A DNA stretch of 64,000 bases, taken from Amycolatopsis sp. WAC 01376 (GTDB lineage: Bacteria > Actinomycetota > Actinomycetes > Mycobacteriales > Pseudonocardiaceae). The notes below the pieces were generated by a model. It saw nothing but the letters and a program-made list of their open reading frames with translations, searched no databases and was not told the DNA's origin. The stretch covers positions 62,001 to 126,000 of the forward strand of contig NZ_QHKL01000002.1 in the NCBI RefSeq assembly GCF_003947415.1, written 5' to 3'. A program made the position numbers and the translations under genes. Shown here in pieces: positions 26,571 through 35,409 of this stretch (position 1 is its first letter; every line of letters begins with the position of its first letter).

Positions 26571-27760
26571 TTCCCGGTCTTCCTCTCCCGAATGGTGGGC
26601 GCGTCGAGCCGATAGCGGCCGATCGCGGGCAGCGCACGCACCATCGGAGGATCCCCTACGGAATCCTCCACGAGACGCAATGCGCGCAGCTTGTGCAACG
26701 CGATGGCGAGGAGTTCCTCGTCAGCGCCTTCTTCGGTGACTCCGCGACGCCAGTAGGAGGCGTGCTCGCGGGCGATCTTCCTGACATACGCCAGTACTCG
26801 CTCGATGGGCACCGGCCCGTTCCGTGCCGCGAGGTACTCGGCGACGAGCAAGGTGGCGTGACCATCGGTGCGCTGCTCCGGCATGCGCACATCGGTCAGT
26901 TCGTCGTCCGGGTCGACCATCGCGACGCCCTCCGCACGGACTTCGGCGACCAGCCCGGTGGCGTCCTCGATCCGGCGCGTTATCGCATGCCGCTGGCCGG
27001 TCAGGTACGCCAGTTCGTCGTCGGCCAGTTCGTCGTAGTAGACCACTGGATCGTCGAGCAGGCGGCGCGTGAGCCGGTGGCGCAGGACTCGATTGCGCAG
27101 GTAATCGGTGTCGGCCACAGGCTCGTGGGCGAGCTCTTCGAGCCTGGTTTCGAAATCGGCGGCGTTGATCGTCGAAGGGCCGCGGCCGCTGGTCAAGAGT
27201 GCGGCCAGCACTCGGCGCTGTACGTCGTACAGGACGTCTCCGTTGTCGCTCAGGTAGGAGTCTTCCTCGCCGGCGACACGCTCGAGTACGCCCCAGCTGA
27301 GCAGCAACCGGACCGCGGCGACGAGATCCGATCGTTCGTCACGCCTGCTCAGCTTGAACGACACTCCGGCGTCGACGAGCTCCGGTTCACCTGCGGCGGC
27401 GAGCACGCCTTCGGCGAGACGGCCGAGGGTGATCTGCGCGTCGGCTCGCTCCAAAACGGCCAGCGCCAAGCAAAGCAGGACGTACCTGCGGCGGCCGAAC
27501 GGTGGCTTGCCTTTACCGTCCCTCGCAGGATGGGTCGGGTCGGTCAACGTCGGCGCGGTTTTGAACAAGCGCGCGGATTCCGCGCCGACCAGTAGCCGCC
27601 AGCCCGTTTCCATGGCGAGCCAATCACGCAAGTCTGCCGCATGGCGCCGGACCAACCGCAGTACTTCGTCGTCCGCCCCCGCGGTCAGCAAGGGCTTGGC
27701 GAGTAGCGCCCGCAGGGCTTTTCGCTTCTGCGCGACGATTTCCTCGGCGAGCACGGTCAC
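26567..27760 (-). CDS. jetB: Wadjet-2 DUF2398/TIGR02678 protein (JetB)
   Basis: A 397-residue DUF2398 protein, the MukE/kite-like partner. RRYVLLCLALAVLERADAQITLGRL, LLDDPVVYYDELADDELAYL and the C-terminal RKIAREHASYWRRGVTEEG (quoted in parts) correspond to family blocks and to the copy in cassette 1. The start is GTG at 27760, overlapping the jetA stop as GTGA; its end overlaps jetC. It bridges the kleisin and the SMC heads in the complex by analogy with MukBEF. Confidence 0.88.
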   Translation of the reverse strand: MTVLAEEIVAQKRKALRALLAKPLLTAGADDEVLRLVRRHAADLRDWLAMETGWRLLVGAESARLFKTAPTLTDPTHPARDGKGKPPFGRRRYVLLCLALAVLERADAQITLGRLAEGVLAAAGEPELVDAGVSFKLSRRDERSDLVAAVRLLLSWGVLERVAGEEDSYLSDNGDVLYDVQRRVLAALLTSGRGPSTINAADFETRLEELAHEPVADTDYLRNRVLRHRLTRRLLDDPVVYYDELADDELAYLTGQRHAITRRIEDATGLVAEVRAEGVAMVDPDDELTDVRMPEQRTDGHATLLVAEYLAARNGPVPIERVLAYVRKIAREHASYWRRGVTEEGADEELLAIALHKLRALRLVEDSVGDPPMVRALPAIGRYRLDAPTIRERKTGK

Positions 27761-29301
27761 GCGATCGCCTCCACCCGGCCGTTTCCGATCAGGTCGAGGA
27801 TCTCGATCAGGTGCTCCGGCCCTTGGAGTGTCCCGTCCTCGGTTTCGATGCGCACTGTTCCGCCACCTCGCACGAGGGTCAGGCGAACCTCCATCGTGCC
27901 GTCGCTCGTGGTGGTCCGGACTTCATGATCGCCGGGAGCGCGGGAGGACAGAGCGTCGCCGAGGAGGCCGAGGAACAGCCGGAACGCCCGCGCGTCGAGC
28001 TCACCCAGCGCCGACAGTCGTGTCGGTCCCGGCGTTGCCAGCCGCTCACGCGCCGCGGCGACCTGCTCGGCCTCGAGAGCCGCCTGCTCGGCCAGGATCC
28101 GTCGCTGCTCCGCACGGTCCGAGACCCGGTTGGGCTGACCGCGCCGCTCGTAGGATCCCGTCCGGCGCAATTGCGGACTGATGTGCACCCCGGCCGCCTG
28201 CCGCCACGGCGTACTCGGTGCGGGTTGCTCTTCCTTCCACGCGGCGATGGTCTCGTTGTCGGCTGTGAGGTGTCGCGCCGAACTGAGCCCGAACGCCGTC
28301 CGCCACAGCCGATGCGCCGCGTTGTCGTCCGGGGCCTGGGCGAACCACCGCGCCAACGTCCGGAAATCCGCCGAGCGATCGGAGCGCCCGGAACGACGTT
28401 CGTTGAGCGCGGCCACCGTGTCGATGAGCTGGGTGATCGCCGTGACAGCGGCTCCACGCAGGAGACGCGCCTGCGACTGACGGCGAGAGTCGGCCGAGAC
28501 GAACCAGTCATGCAGCCCACGCCACCGATTTCGCCAAGTGTCGTAGCAACTTTCGATGGCGGCCGCGTTCTCGTGATCGTCCGGCGCGACATCGGCCGCT
28601 TCGCGTTTCGCGGCCACCATGAGCAGCCCTCGCACACCGGCTTCTTCAATTTTGCCCAGCAGAGTGGCGATCTCCGCACCCCGGTTGGCAAGATCGGCGA
28701 TGAACCGGTTGACGTAGTCGATCAGCCGCTGCTTGTAGGCGACGAACGCCTCCACGTCCCCGTCGGCGAAATCGATGACGCGGCGTAGCGACGCCATGAA
28801 CGCCTGCGCGTTGTCGGCCAGTCCAGTGAACCGTTCGGCGAGCGCGAGCAGCAACAGATGCACCTTCGCCGGGTCGAGCTCCCGGGCTCCCGCCAGCTCC
28901 ACGAGTGCCCGCAGTTGCGCGGCGATGTCCTCCAGCGCCACCGATTGCAGCGAACCCCGGCGGCCCAGCGCCTGGTCATAAACCGCGAGTGCCTCTTCAG
29001 CGGCCTGACCGGCCGCGGTGAGCTGGTAGAGGTACCGAGCACGATGGAAGTCGGCGACACTGGTCACCCGGCTCGTGTCCGGATCGGCCCGCAAGTTGCC
29101 CCACTCGACCAGCTTGTCCAGCGCGTCCGCGACCTGCTCGATGTCACCCGGCCTGCCCAGGTCCCCTGCGACATCCTCCGGACGCATGTGAACGATGAAC
29201 CGGTCCTTCGCCCGCACGAACGTCAACAGGACGTCCCGGTAGAGCGCCGCGTTCGGCGCGCTCAGGTGCGCGAACGGCTGGGACTCCTGGTCGGCGGTCA
29301 C
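27757..29301 (-). CDS. jetA: Wadjet-2 DUF2397/TIGR02677 protein (JetA)
   Basis: A 514-residue kleisin-like subunit. The N-terminal FAHLSAPNAALYRDVLLTFVRA and winged-helix region ADALDKLVEWGNLRADPDTS lead into helices and a C-terminal domain with RTAFGLSSARHL and LGELDARAFRLFLGLLGDAL. The start is taken as GTG at 29301 (VTADQESQPF). The frame is open to 29496, but the added residues are Arg-rich and out of register with the family. No strong Shine-Dalgarno is visible, so the start is the least certain in this operon. It is the first gene of jetABCD. Confidence 0.85.
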   Translation of the reverse strand: MTADQESQPFAHLSAPNAALYRDVLLTFVRAKDRFIVHMRPEDVAGDLGRPGDIEQVADALDKLVEWGNLRADPDTSRVTSVADFHRARYLYQLTAAGQAAEEALAVYDQALGRRGSLQSVALEDIAAQLRALVELAGARELDPAKVHLLLLALAERFTGLADNAQAFMASLRRVIDFADGDVEAFVAYKQRLIDYVNRFIADLANRGAEIATLLGKIEEAGVRGLLMVAAKREAADVAPDDHENAAAIESCYDTWRNRWRGLHDWFVSADSRRQSQARLLRGAAVTAITQLIDTVAALNERRSGRSDRSADFRTLARWFAQAPDDNAAHRLWRTAFGLSSARHLTADNETIAAWKEEQPAPSTPWRQAAGVHISPQLRRTGSYERRGQPNRVSDRAEQRRILAEQAALEAEQVAAARERLATPGPTRLSALGELDARAFRLFLGLLGDALSSRAPGDHEVRTTTSDGTMEVRLTLVRGGGTVRIETEDGTLQGPEHLIEILDLIGNGRVEAIA

Positions 29302-29357
29302 AATCCCATTATGGAGAGGGCACCGACAGTCTTGGTGGCGCCCCTCCAGACGCCTGG

Positions 29358-29867
29358 TCAGCACACTTTTGCCGCCGTCAGCGGGGCAACTTGCCGCTCC
29401 GCCATGTCGGCGGCGGAGGACAGCGTCGCGGCGAGTTCCCGAGCCTCGGCGGGTGTCATGTGCCAGCCTTGGTTGGTATAGCCCTTCCCGCACCAAATTC
29501 GCGGCTCGATCTCACGTGACTCCTGAACGAGGTGGACCGTCGCGTACTGGGGTTGGTATGACAGGCCGTTCCTCAGCTTCTGACCGTCTTCCAACACGAG
29601 AGGGACCTTGCCCGTCCAGTCCGACATATGCCGTCGGTCTTCGCCACAGTCGTCGTCGCTGTGCCACCCTGAGTTACACCACCAGGGGCAGGGCTGCGTC
29701 AGCCAGAACACGGAATCTGTACAGATGCGTGTGTGCTCATCCGCGCAAACAACGAGGTCGGTTCCGTCGAGGCTTCGCGGACAGAGGGGGACGCGGCCGC
29801 ATCGCGCACAAGCGCTCCCTTGCTTCTGTGCACTACTTAGCGTAGCGAGGTCCAGGTCAGGCAGCAT
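29358..29867 (-). CDS. DUF6907-like cysteine-rich protein (copy 2)
   Basis: A 169-residue paralogue of the protein at 14891-15442. Shared features in the same order: SACARCGRVPLC with later Cys (VVCADE, RICTDS), the block TQPCPWWCNSGWH, DRRHMSDW, a Y-Q-x-A-T-V-H-L-V-Q-E-S-R-E segment, and MTPAEARELAATLSSAADM at the end. It probably binds zinc; the function is unknown. The ATG at 29867 overlaps the end of the sigma-like gene by 11 bp, so the two are coupled. It lies just upstream of Wadjet-2 on the same strand. Confidence 0.7.
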   Translation of the reverse strand: MLPDLDLATLSSAQKQGSACARCGRVPLCPRSLDGTDLVVCADEHTRICTDSVFWLTQPCPWWCNSGWHSDDDCGEDRRHMSDWTGKVPLVLEDGQKLRNGLSYQPQYATVHLVQESREIEPRIWCGKGYTNQGWHMTPAEARELAATLSSAADMAERQVAPLTAAKVC

Positions 29868-30579
29868 CGGGACCCGCGCTCAGATAAGAGGCGAGGCGGC
29901 GTGTTGCCGCGTCCAGTCGACATGACACCTGGTAACGGCTGATTCCCAGACGCTCTGCGGCCGCCGAGCGCTCATCGTGATCGAGAAGTACGTCCGACAC
30001 CAGGTCGGCTTGTGCCGGCGTTACGGCGCCGGAGAGCATCGCGTCAGCCAGGACGAGGTCCGGGTGTCCGAGGGCGGGATTCGGAGCGACGATGGTTTCG
30101 CTGAGTTCGGACCTGGTCATGGCCAGACGGGTCTCGCGGTTACAGGCTTCGTGCGCGCGGCGGAACGCTGCCCAGTAGAGCTGCCCGTACACCTTTGGGA
30201 CGCCGTCGTCCGCGACGTCGAGTGCTTGCAAGAATCCCTCGAGGATCTCGGAGTCCAGATCGTTTCGGTCGCCCGGATAGCGGGCCCTGAGCTTGCCGCC
30301 GATGTGTTTCAGGCCGGGCATCATCATCGCGGTGGCGACAATGGTCCACGGTTCAGGCGTCGCGTGCGCCCGCCTGACCAAGTCCTGCCAAACGGCGTTC
30401 TTGGTGACCCAGCTGGTCTGACGTTTGAGGAGCAGTACCCGTACCTCGTCAACGGACTTCGCTTCGGCAGGCAGTCCACAGCCGATCGCCGCGCAATCAA
30501 GGGTCAACGCCCGCGGCTCAGCGGCCAACGCCAGGAACCGCTGCTCGATCACGTCCAAGTCCGACGGGGAGTAGGTCAT
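29857..30579 (-). CDS. Sigma-factor-like HTH protein
   Basis: A 240-residue protein with a sigma-70-like plan. The N-terminal helices are followed by YPGDRNDLDSEILEGFLQAL and LYWAAFRRAHEACNRE, a region-2-like helical part, and the C-terminal AQADLVSDVLLDHDERSAAAERLGISRYQVSCRL is a region-4-like helix-turn-helix. Such proteins occur in actinobacterial integrative elements and plasmids. The ATG at 30579 begins MTYSPSDLDVIEQRFL; the longer open frame upstream lacks a ribosome site. It probably controls the DUF6907-like gene that follows, and possibly Wadjet-2. Confidence 0.65.
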   Translation of the reverse strand: MTYSPSDLDVIEQRFLALAAEPRALTLDCAAIGCGLPAEAKSVDEVRVLLLKRQTSWVTKNAVWQDLVRRAHATPEPWTIVATAMMMPGLKHIGGKLRARYPGDRNDLDSEILEGFLQALDVADDGVPKVYGQLYWAAFRRAHEACNRETRLAMTRSELSETIVAPNPALGHPDLVLADAMLSGAVTPAQADLVSDVLLDHDERSAAAERLGISRYQVSCRLDAATRRLASYLSAGPDAA

Positions 30580-30741
30580 GTGGGGGAGCCTTTCGGAGTA
30601 GGCGGGCAGTCTCACTCCCCAAAACACCCCAGCGGGAGCCATATGCAAAGGATTCACCGCATCGAGTGGCGTGTCGGTTCTTGTAACGTGAGAACCACAA
30701 GGTCGCAAGTCGCTCGGCCCGGTCCGACCTGTTCGCCGGTG

Positions 30742-31653
30742 CTAGGAGTCCTCGAAGAAGTCTTCGTCCATGCGTTTGACGACGTAGGTGTCTCGGACCT
30801 GTACGCCGATGTTGTGGCGGATCATGAGCTGAGCGAGTTCGATACCGTTGATCAGGACCACGCGAGCTTGGATTCGCTCTGCGAACTGTTGTGCCTCCGG
30901 AGTGAAGCGACTGGTCGTGATGAAGACCCCTCGATCCGCTTGTGCGCCATGGAGCGCACCGACGAATTCTTGGATCTCGGGCCGCCCGACGGCTCGACTT
31001 CTCCCGTAACGCTTCGCTTGGACGTAGATGCGGTCAAGGCCGAGCGCGTCTTGTCGAATCACTCCGTCCAAGCCTTCGTCGCCGCTGCGGCCCAGGTGCT
31101 CGGCTGCTCCGTGATTCCCGCCATAACCCATCGCGGTGAGTGTTCGCAAGACAAGATGTTCCAGGAATTCTGGATCACGTTCGCGCACTCGCTCGATGAG
31201 TTCGTCAGCGAGTGCGGTATGTGCGAGCTTCACCGCATTGGCGATAGACTCAGCAGGAGGAACCGCGTCGGCGTTGTCTTGGGTCTGCGCCGAGTCGTGC
31301 ACCGTGTCCTTGCTTCGGCTCTTGAACTCGGCGAACTCTGAAAACTGCGCCAGCACTGTGTTGTCGACGCGGTTCGAATGGTGCTGTAGGACGGTTTTGC
31401 CGCGATCGGTGATCTGCACGACAGCGCGGCGCGGTGGAGTGACCAAGCCTGCTTGTGCCATGTAGGTGATCGCCCAGTGCATACGGTTGTCGAAAACGAA
31501 CGAACCGCTTGGGATCCGCATCTCCCGGTCTTGAGACGTGACGTCCATGCGCTGCGCGACCGTGTCGCGGAGCTCTCGCACCGAGAGAGGCTCTCCACCT
31601 GCCAGCGCATGCAGGCACGGTGCCATCAGGGATTGATAGTCCGGTACCGCCAA
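30742..31653 (-). CDS. mrr: Mrr-type restriction endonuclease
   Basis: A 303-residue protein. The N-terminal Mrr_N-like winged helix covers about residues 1-90 (HALAGGEPLSVRELRDTVAQRM, ITDRGKTVL). The C-terminal Mrr_cat domain has FLEHLVLRTLTAMGYGG, GDEGLDGVIRQD (Asp) and IYVQAKRY (Gln-x-Lys), the PD-(D/E)XK core, then GVFITTSRFTPEAQQFA. Mrr cuts methylated foreign DNA (type IV restriction). The start is TTG at 31653, preceded by GAGGAG about seven bases upstream on the minus strand. A stand-alone gene. Confidence 0.92.
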   Translation of the reverse strand: MAVPDYQSLMAPCLHALAGGEPLSVRELRDTVAQRMDVTSQDREMRIPSGSFVFDNRMHWAITYMAQAGLVTPPRRAVVQITDRGKTVLQHHSNRVDNTVLAQFSEFAEFKSRSKDTVHDSAQTQDNADAVPPAESIANAVKLAHTALADELIERVRERDPEFLEHLVLRTLTAMGYGGNHGAAEHLGRSGDEGLDGVIRQDALGLDRIYVQAKRYGRSRAVGRPEIQEFVGALHGAQADRGVFITTSRFTPEAQQFAERIQARVVLINGIELAQLMIRHNIGVQVRDTYVVKRMDEDFFEDS

Positions 31654-31987
31654 CGAGTGCTCCTCAAGTGATTGTTACAAGCGATCAGCCTATCGGCTGC
31701 CGTACTTTCGCTGTGTGTCAGAGTTGCTGGTTTGGGCTAACGCCGACGACATCCGCCAGTCGCAGGCCGAGGCTGATTCCGAGCGGTTCCGTGGCCGCGC
31801 AAGGTGTGCTGATTTGTCCGTCGCTGAACAAGCTGGTGAACAGGGTGTTGTTCAGGTGTTGTCCTGCGGCCTTCGGGCGCGTAGCTGGCCTACAGCGCGA
31901 GGAACTGTCGCGCTCTTGTAGCCGCGATATACTCGATCGATTATGAGCGGTTCACAAACGGCGCCTTCTTGAGCACGGAGTCAGGTC
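31654..31987. other. Intergenic region upstream of mrr
   Basis: 334 bases between two minus-strand genes. It must carry the mrr promoter. A short plus-strand frame starting with GTG at 31715 (begins MSELLVWANADD) exists, but I cannot support it as a gene. No repeat or hairpin stands out. Confidence 0.4.
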
Positions 31988-32440
31988 CTAGCGTGAGCCG
32001 TCCTGCATTCGCCGTAGCTCTTCTCGCAGTTCTTGCAGAGATCGACCTGATGTGCGGTGAGTCCAGTTGCGCCAACCGTTGATCTCGTGACCAACGCACG
32101 CTTTCAAGGCGGGGGAAACTTTGGAGAAGTCCTGGTCCTTTGCTCGCACCCATCCGTCTTCCGTCACAGTCGCACGTTGGATGATGCCTTTGCGAGGCTG
32201 CTCATGAACTAATTCGTCGCCTGACTGCAAGAGGCTCAGTTCGATGAGGGGCATCAGATCGCCCAAACGACGTTGCGCGGTATCATCCGGCGACTTGGAT
32301 CGCTGCTCCTGGCTCGCGATGTTCCCAGGTTCCAAGAGTAGTCGTCGCAACACGTCGTTCACGGAGTCTTCGAACGGCCGCGCGTGCTCCTGGAGGAACA
32401 CGTACACCTCGTGGTCGATGTATACCTCGTGGGTTCGCAC
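31988..32440 (-). CDS. RHH plus RAMA-domain protein (modified-DNA reader)
   Basis: A 150-residue protein with two parts. Residues 1-40 (HEVYIDHEVYVFLQEHARPFEDSVNDVLRRLL, quoted in parts) look like a SeqA/ribbon-helix-helix dimerisation or DNA-binding module. Residues about 68-135 (GIIQRATVTEDGWVRAKDQDFSKVS...HEINGWRNW) match the RAMA domain, proposed to recognise methylated adenine in restriction contexts. The start is GTG at 32440, with GAAGGAG five bases upstream. It is placed between mrr and the type I system, so it probably reads or regulates according to host methylation. Confidence 0.75.
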   Translation of the reverse strand: MRTHEVYIDHEVYVFLQEHARPFEDSVNDVLRRLLLEPGNIASQEQRSKSPDDTAQRRLGDLMPLIELSLLQSGDELVHEQPRKGIIQRATVTEDGWVRAKDQDFSKVSPALKACVGHEINGWRNWTHRTSGRSLQELREELRRMQDGSR

Positions 32441-32872
32441 GAAAACTCCTTCACTTTGGATAACTCACAGTCTCCAAGTTTTAAAGTCATCTGTCAAGTC
32501 GCTCAGTAGGCTGACGGCGCCGGATCGGTGTTGGGCCCGTGATGGGTTCCCGTGCTGGACACCCTTCGGTCGGCCGGGGACTGTCGCCATGAGGCGTGAT
32601 CTCTCACGTCCGCGATGACGTGGTTGCCGGCCGCGGGGCAGGGCTGGCTCGATGTCAGGCACCAACGCCGCTGTCCGGCAAGTCTCGGTCCGGCTCCAGG
32701 TCACGTCTCCGGGCCGGTCATTCCGTCAGTGAGCGGGGCCGTCTCGGCCGTCATCTGAGCGAACTGGTCGATGTATCCGTGTTCGTCGAACAGGTCCGTT
32801 TGCACGTCTGGCGGCTGGCTCGTACTGCAGATTTGCGCCACATGTGTCGTGCTCGTGGTGTAGAAATTCCTT
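32441..32872. promoter_or_regulatory. Divergent regulatory region (RAMA gene / hsdR)
   Basis: 432 bases with no gene that I can support. For the minus-strand RAMA gene there is a consensus -35 TTGACA (complement of 32492-32497). Seventeen bases further on comes GAGACT, which keeps only the key A and T of a -10. No equally good plus-strand promoter for hsdR was found. A low-scoring minus-strand frame at 32465-32704 was not accepted. Confidence 0.35.
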
Positions 32873-35326
32873 ATGGCTAATGGGGCAGGGATGAACGAGC
32901 AGGAGACCTGCAGGACTTTCGTCGTACCGGCCTTGGTCGCCTCTGGCTGGATCGAGAAGCAACAGATCCGCGAGCAGTACCCGATCAACGACGGGAAGAT
33001 GATCGCCTCTGCCCGCAGGCATCGCCGCGGCCCGGCCATGGTCGCCGACTACGTGCTGGAGTACAGCGATGAGGTACCGGTGGCCGTGGTCGAGGCGAAG
33101 CGGACCAGTTCCGACGTGGCAAAGGGCATCGAGCAGGCTCGGCGGTACGCACGTCATCTCGGCGTACCCGTCGCCTATGCGACCAATGGTCGCGAGATCT
33201 GGGAGATCGAGACCGGCGGACACTACCGCCGGGTTCAGCGGTTTCCCTCGCCTGCGGAGCTGTGGGCGCGGTACTGCGAGGGGAACTCGATCACCACGGA
33301 CCTGGAGCGTGAGCTTCTACTCGCGCCGTTCAACACCGAACTCAAGAACACCAATCTCACCCCCAAACGGCCCAGGTACTACCAGCGCCGTGCAGTCAAC
33401 GCCGCTCTGCTGGCAATCGCGCGCGGCCAGAAGCGGATCCTGTTGACGCTCGCCACGGGCACGGGGAAAACAATGGTCGCCTTCCAGCTCGTGGCCAAAC
33501 TGCGAGAAAGCTCCTGGACAGGTGACAGGAAGCCTCGCGTTCTTTACCTCGCCGATCGAAACATCCTTGTCGACCAGCCGAAGAACGACTACTTCACGCC
33601 GGCGTTCGGCGACATTGTCCACAAGATCGGCGGAGGTCACGCCCAGCGGGCCCGTCAGATCTTCTTCGCTCTGTACCAATCACTGGAGAACGGCGACGAG
33701 CAGACGCTATTCAGCCAGTACCCCAAGGACTACTTCGACCTTGTCATCGTCGACGAGTGTCATCGCGGGAGCTCGAACGCTGACTCGCAGTGGCGTGCAA
33801 TCCTGAATCACTTCGATCCTGCGGTTCAACTAGGCCTCACTGCCACACCAATTTCCGAAAAGGAACGGGACACCTTCGGGTACTTCGGGGAGCCAGCGTA
33901 CGAATACACGCTCAAGGACGGCATCGAGGACGGCTTCCTTGCACCCTATCGCCTCCGGCGAGTTCATATGAATGTCGACGTTACAGGCTTTCAGCCCGCT
34001 CCTGGACAGCTTGATATCGACGGCGACGAAATCCCGGACAAACTTTACACTCCGCGCCATTTCGAGAAGGTGCTCGCGATCCGGGAGCGCACCGACGAAG
34101 CCGCCCGCTACATCACCGATTATCTGTGTCAGACCGATCGGATGGCCAAGACCATCGTCTTCTGTGAGAACAACGATCACGCACACCGGATGGTCGCAGC
34201 GCTGAATGAGGCAAACCTGGACATAGTGGCGCAGTTTCCGAACTATGTCTGCCGGATCACCGACGACGACGGCCAAGCCGGGCGAGAGAACCTGGACAGG
34301 TTCCAGAAGATTTACTCGGACGAGCCGGTAATCGCCGTTACCAGTCAGATGCTGACCACAGGCGTGGACATCCCCCCGGTGCGCAACATCGTGATCTTGC
34401 GGCGCGTTCTGTCGATGCCGACTTTCAAGCAGATGATCGGCCGCGGCACCCGTCTCTGTGAAGACGTACAGAAGGGTTCGTTCGATATCATCGACTTCGT
34501 CGAGGCGACCATTCTTTTCAACGACCCGGAGTTCGACGGCCCGCCCCTGCGTATCACCAATGACAAAACGGACGAACAGGGGCGGCTGATCGAAAGCGTT
34601 GACGACGCGGTACCCGAGGTCGTCGACGGCGCGATGCCCGAAGTCGCCGAACCGGCGGCGATATACGAGACCGTGGACGGCGGAGTCCTGCTGGAGGATG
34701 CCGAGGAAGTCGTCACCGACGATGATCTTGCCGATGCGATCAAAAGCAGCAAGAGGCGCATCTACGTCGAAGGCGTCGAGGTGTTCGTCTGGAACGACGT
34801 GCACTATCAACTGCAGTCCGACGGCACAACGTTGAAGATGGTCCGTTACCGAGAATTCGTGCGGGGCCAGATCCTGGAGCTCAACCTGTCGCCCACTGAT
34901 CTGCGAACGCAGTGGGCTAACGTTAAGAGCCGTGAGACGCTGCGTAAGCAGCTGGAGCAGAACTGTTTCATCACGGAGGAGGACCTGCTGCATAAGCTGG
35001 ACCACCCGGAGGTGGATCCGATCGACCTGCTGATCAACGCGGCCTGGGAGCTGCCGCTGGTAAGCCGGGCCGAGCGGGCGCATCGCGTGCGCCGGGAGCA
35101 CCAGGAGTTCCTCAACGGATTCGCACCTGAGGCGCGGGTCGTACTTGACGCGTTGCTGGAAAAGTTCACGGAACACGGTGCGTCTGAGCTGGCACCGAGC
35201 GCCCTGCGTGTACCGCCGATTCAGCACATGGGCACCGTGACGCAGCTGGCCAAGCGCTTCGGTGGCGCGCCGGCGATGCACAAGGCGATCGACGAGCTCG
35301 GAAGACGCATCTTCGACGTCGCATAG
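32873..35326 (+). CDS. hsdR: Type I restriction enzyme HsdR (EcoEI-like)
   Basis: An 817-residue restriction/translocation subunit. The N-terminal nuclease has VADYVLEYS...VAVVEAKR (PD-(D/E)XK, residues 61-77). The superfamily 2 motor has TLATGTGKTMVAF near 195, VIVDECHRGSS near 292, LTATP, TIVFCENNDHAHRM and QMIGRGTRL. The C-terminal part is of the EcoEI HsdR type, and the length agrees with that subgroup. Two starts are possible: ATG at 32873, or ATG at 32891 (MNEQETCRTFVVPAL), which looks more like family N-termini. Neither has a strong ribosome site. First gene of the hsd region. Confidence 0.94.
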   Translation: MANGAGMNEQETCRTFVVPALVASGWIEKQQIREQYPINDGKMIASARRHRRGPAMVADYVLEYSDEVPVAVVEAKRTSSDVAKGIEQARRYARHLGVPVAYATNGREIWEIETGGHYRRVQRFPSPAELWARYCEGNSITTDLERELLLAPFNTELKNTNLTPKRPRYYQRRAVNAALLAIARGQKRILLTLATGTGKTMVAFQLVAKLRESSWTGDRKPRVLYLADRNILVDQPKNDYFTPAFGDIVHKIGGGHAQRARQIFFALYQSLENGDEQTLFSQYPKDYFDLVIVDECHRGSSNADSQWRAILNHFDPAVQLGLTATPISEKERDTFGYFGEPAYEYTLKDGIEDGFLAPYRLRRVHMNVDVTGFQPAPGQLDIDGDEIPDKLYTPRHFEKVLAIRERTDEAARYITDYLCQTDRMAKTIVFCENNDHAHRMVAALNEANLDIVAQFPNYVCRITDDDGQAGRENLDRFQKIYSDEPVIAVTSQMLTTGVDIPPVRNIVILRRVLSMPTFKQMIGRGTRLCEDVQKGSFDIIDFVEATILFNDPEFDGPPLRITNDKTDEQGRLIESVDDAVPEVVDGAMPEVAEPAAIYETVDGGVLLEDAEEVVTDDDLADAIKSSKRRIYVEGVEVFVWNDVHYQLQSDGTTLKMVRYREFVRGQILELNLSPTDLRTQWANVKSRETLRKQLEQNCFITEEDLLHKLDHPEVDPIDLLINAAWELPLVSRAERAHRVRREHQEFLNGFAPEARVVLDALLEKFTEHGASELAPSALRVPPIQHMGTVTQLAKRFGGAPAMHKAIDELGRRIFDVA

Positions 35327-35332
35327 CTCTAA

Positions 35333-35347
35333 GAAACTTTTAGTTTC
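35333..35347. promoter_or_regulatory. Palindrome in front of the AbiE pair
   Basis: GAAACT (35333-35338) and AGTTTC (35342-35347) form a perfect inverted repeat with three T in the middle, 6 bp after the hsdR stop. An AT-rich stretch (CTAAAAATAACGTAGAG) follows before the AbiEi start. AbiEi antitoxins are known to repress their own promoter through inverted repeats, so this may be the operator. It could also act as a weak terminator for hsdR. Confidence 0.4.
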
Positions 35348-35409
35348 AAGTATGTGGTGAACGCAGAGCTAAAAATAACGTAGAGTTGAGTGCGTGCTAC
35401 GCTGCCGAG

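Noticed and set aside
31715..31921. Short GTG frame upstream of mrr
   Set aside because: No ribosome site that I trust and no similarity that I recognise. It may be chance.
32465..32704. Minus-strand 79-codon frame between the RAMA gene and hsdR
   Set aside because: Basic low-complexity sequence, no ribosome site and no partner gene.
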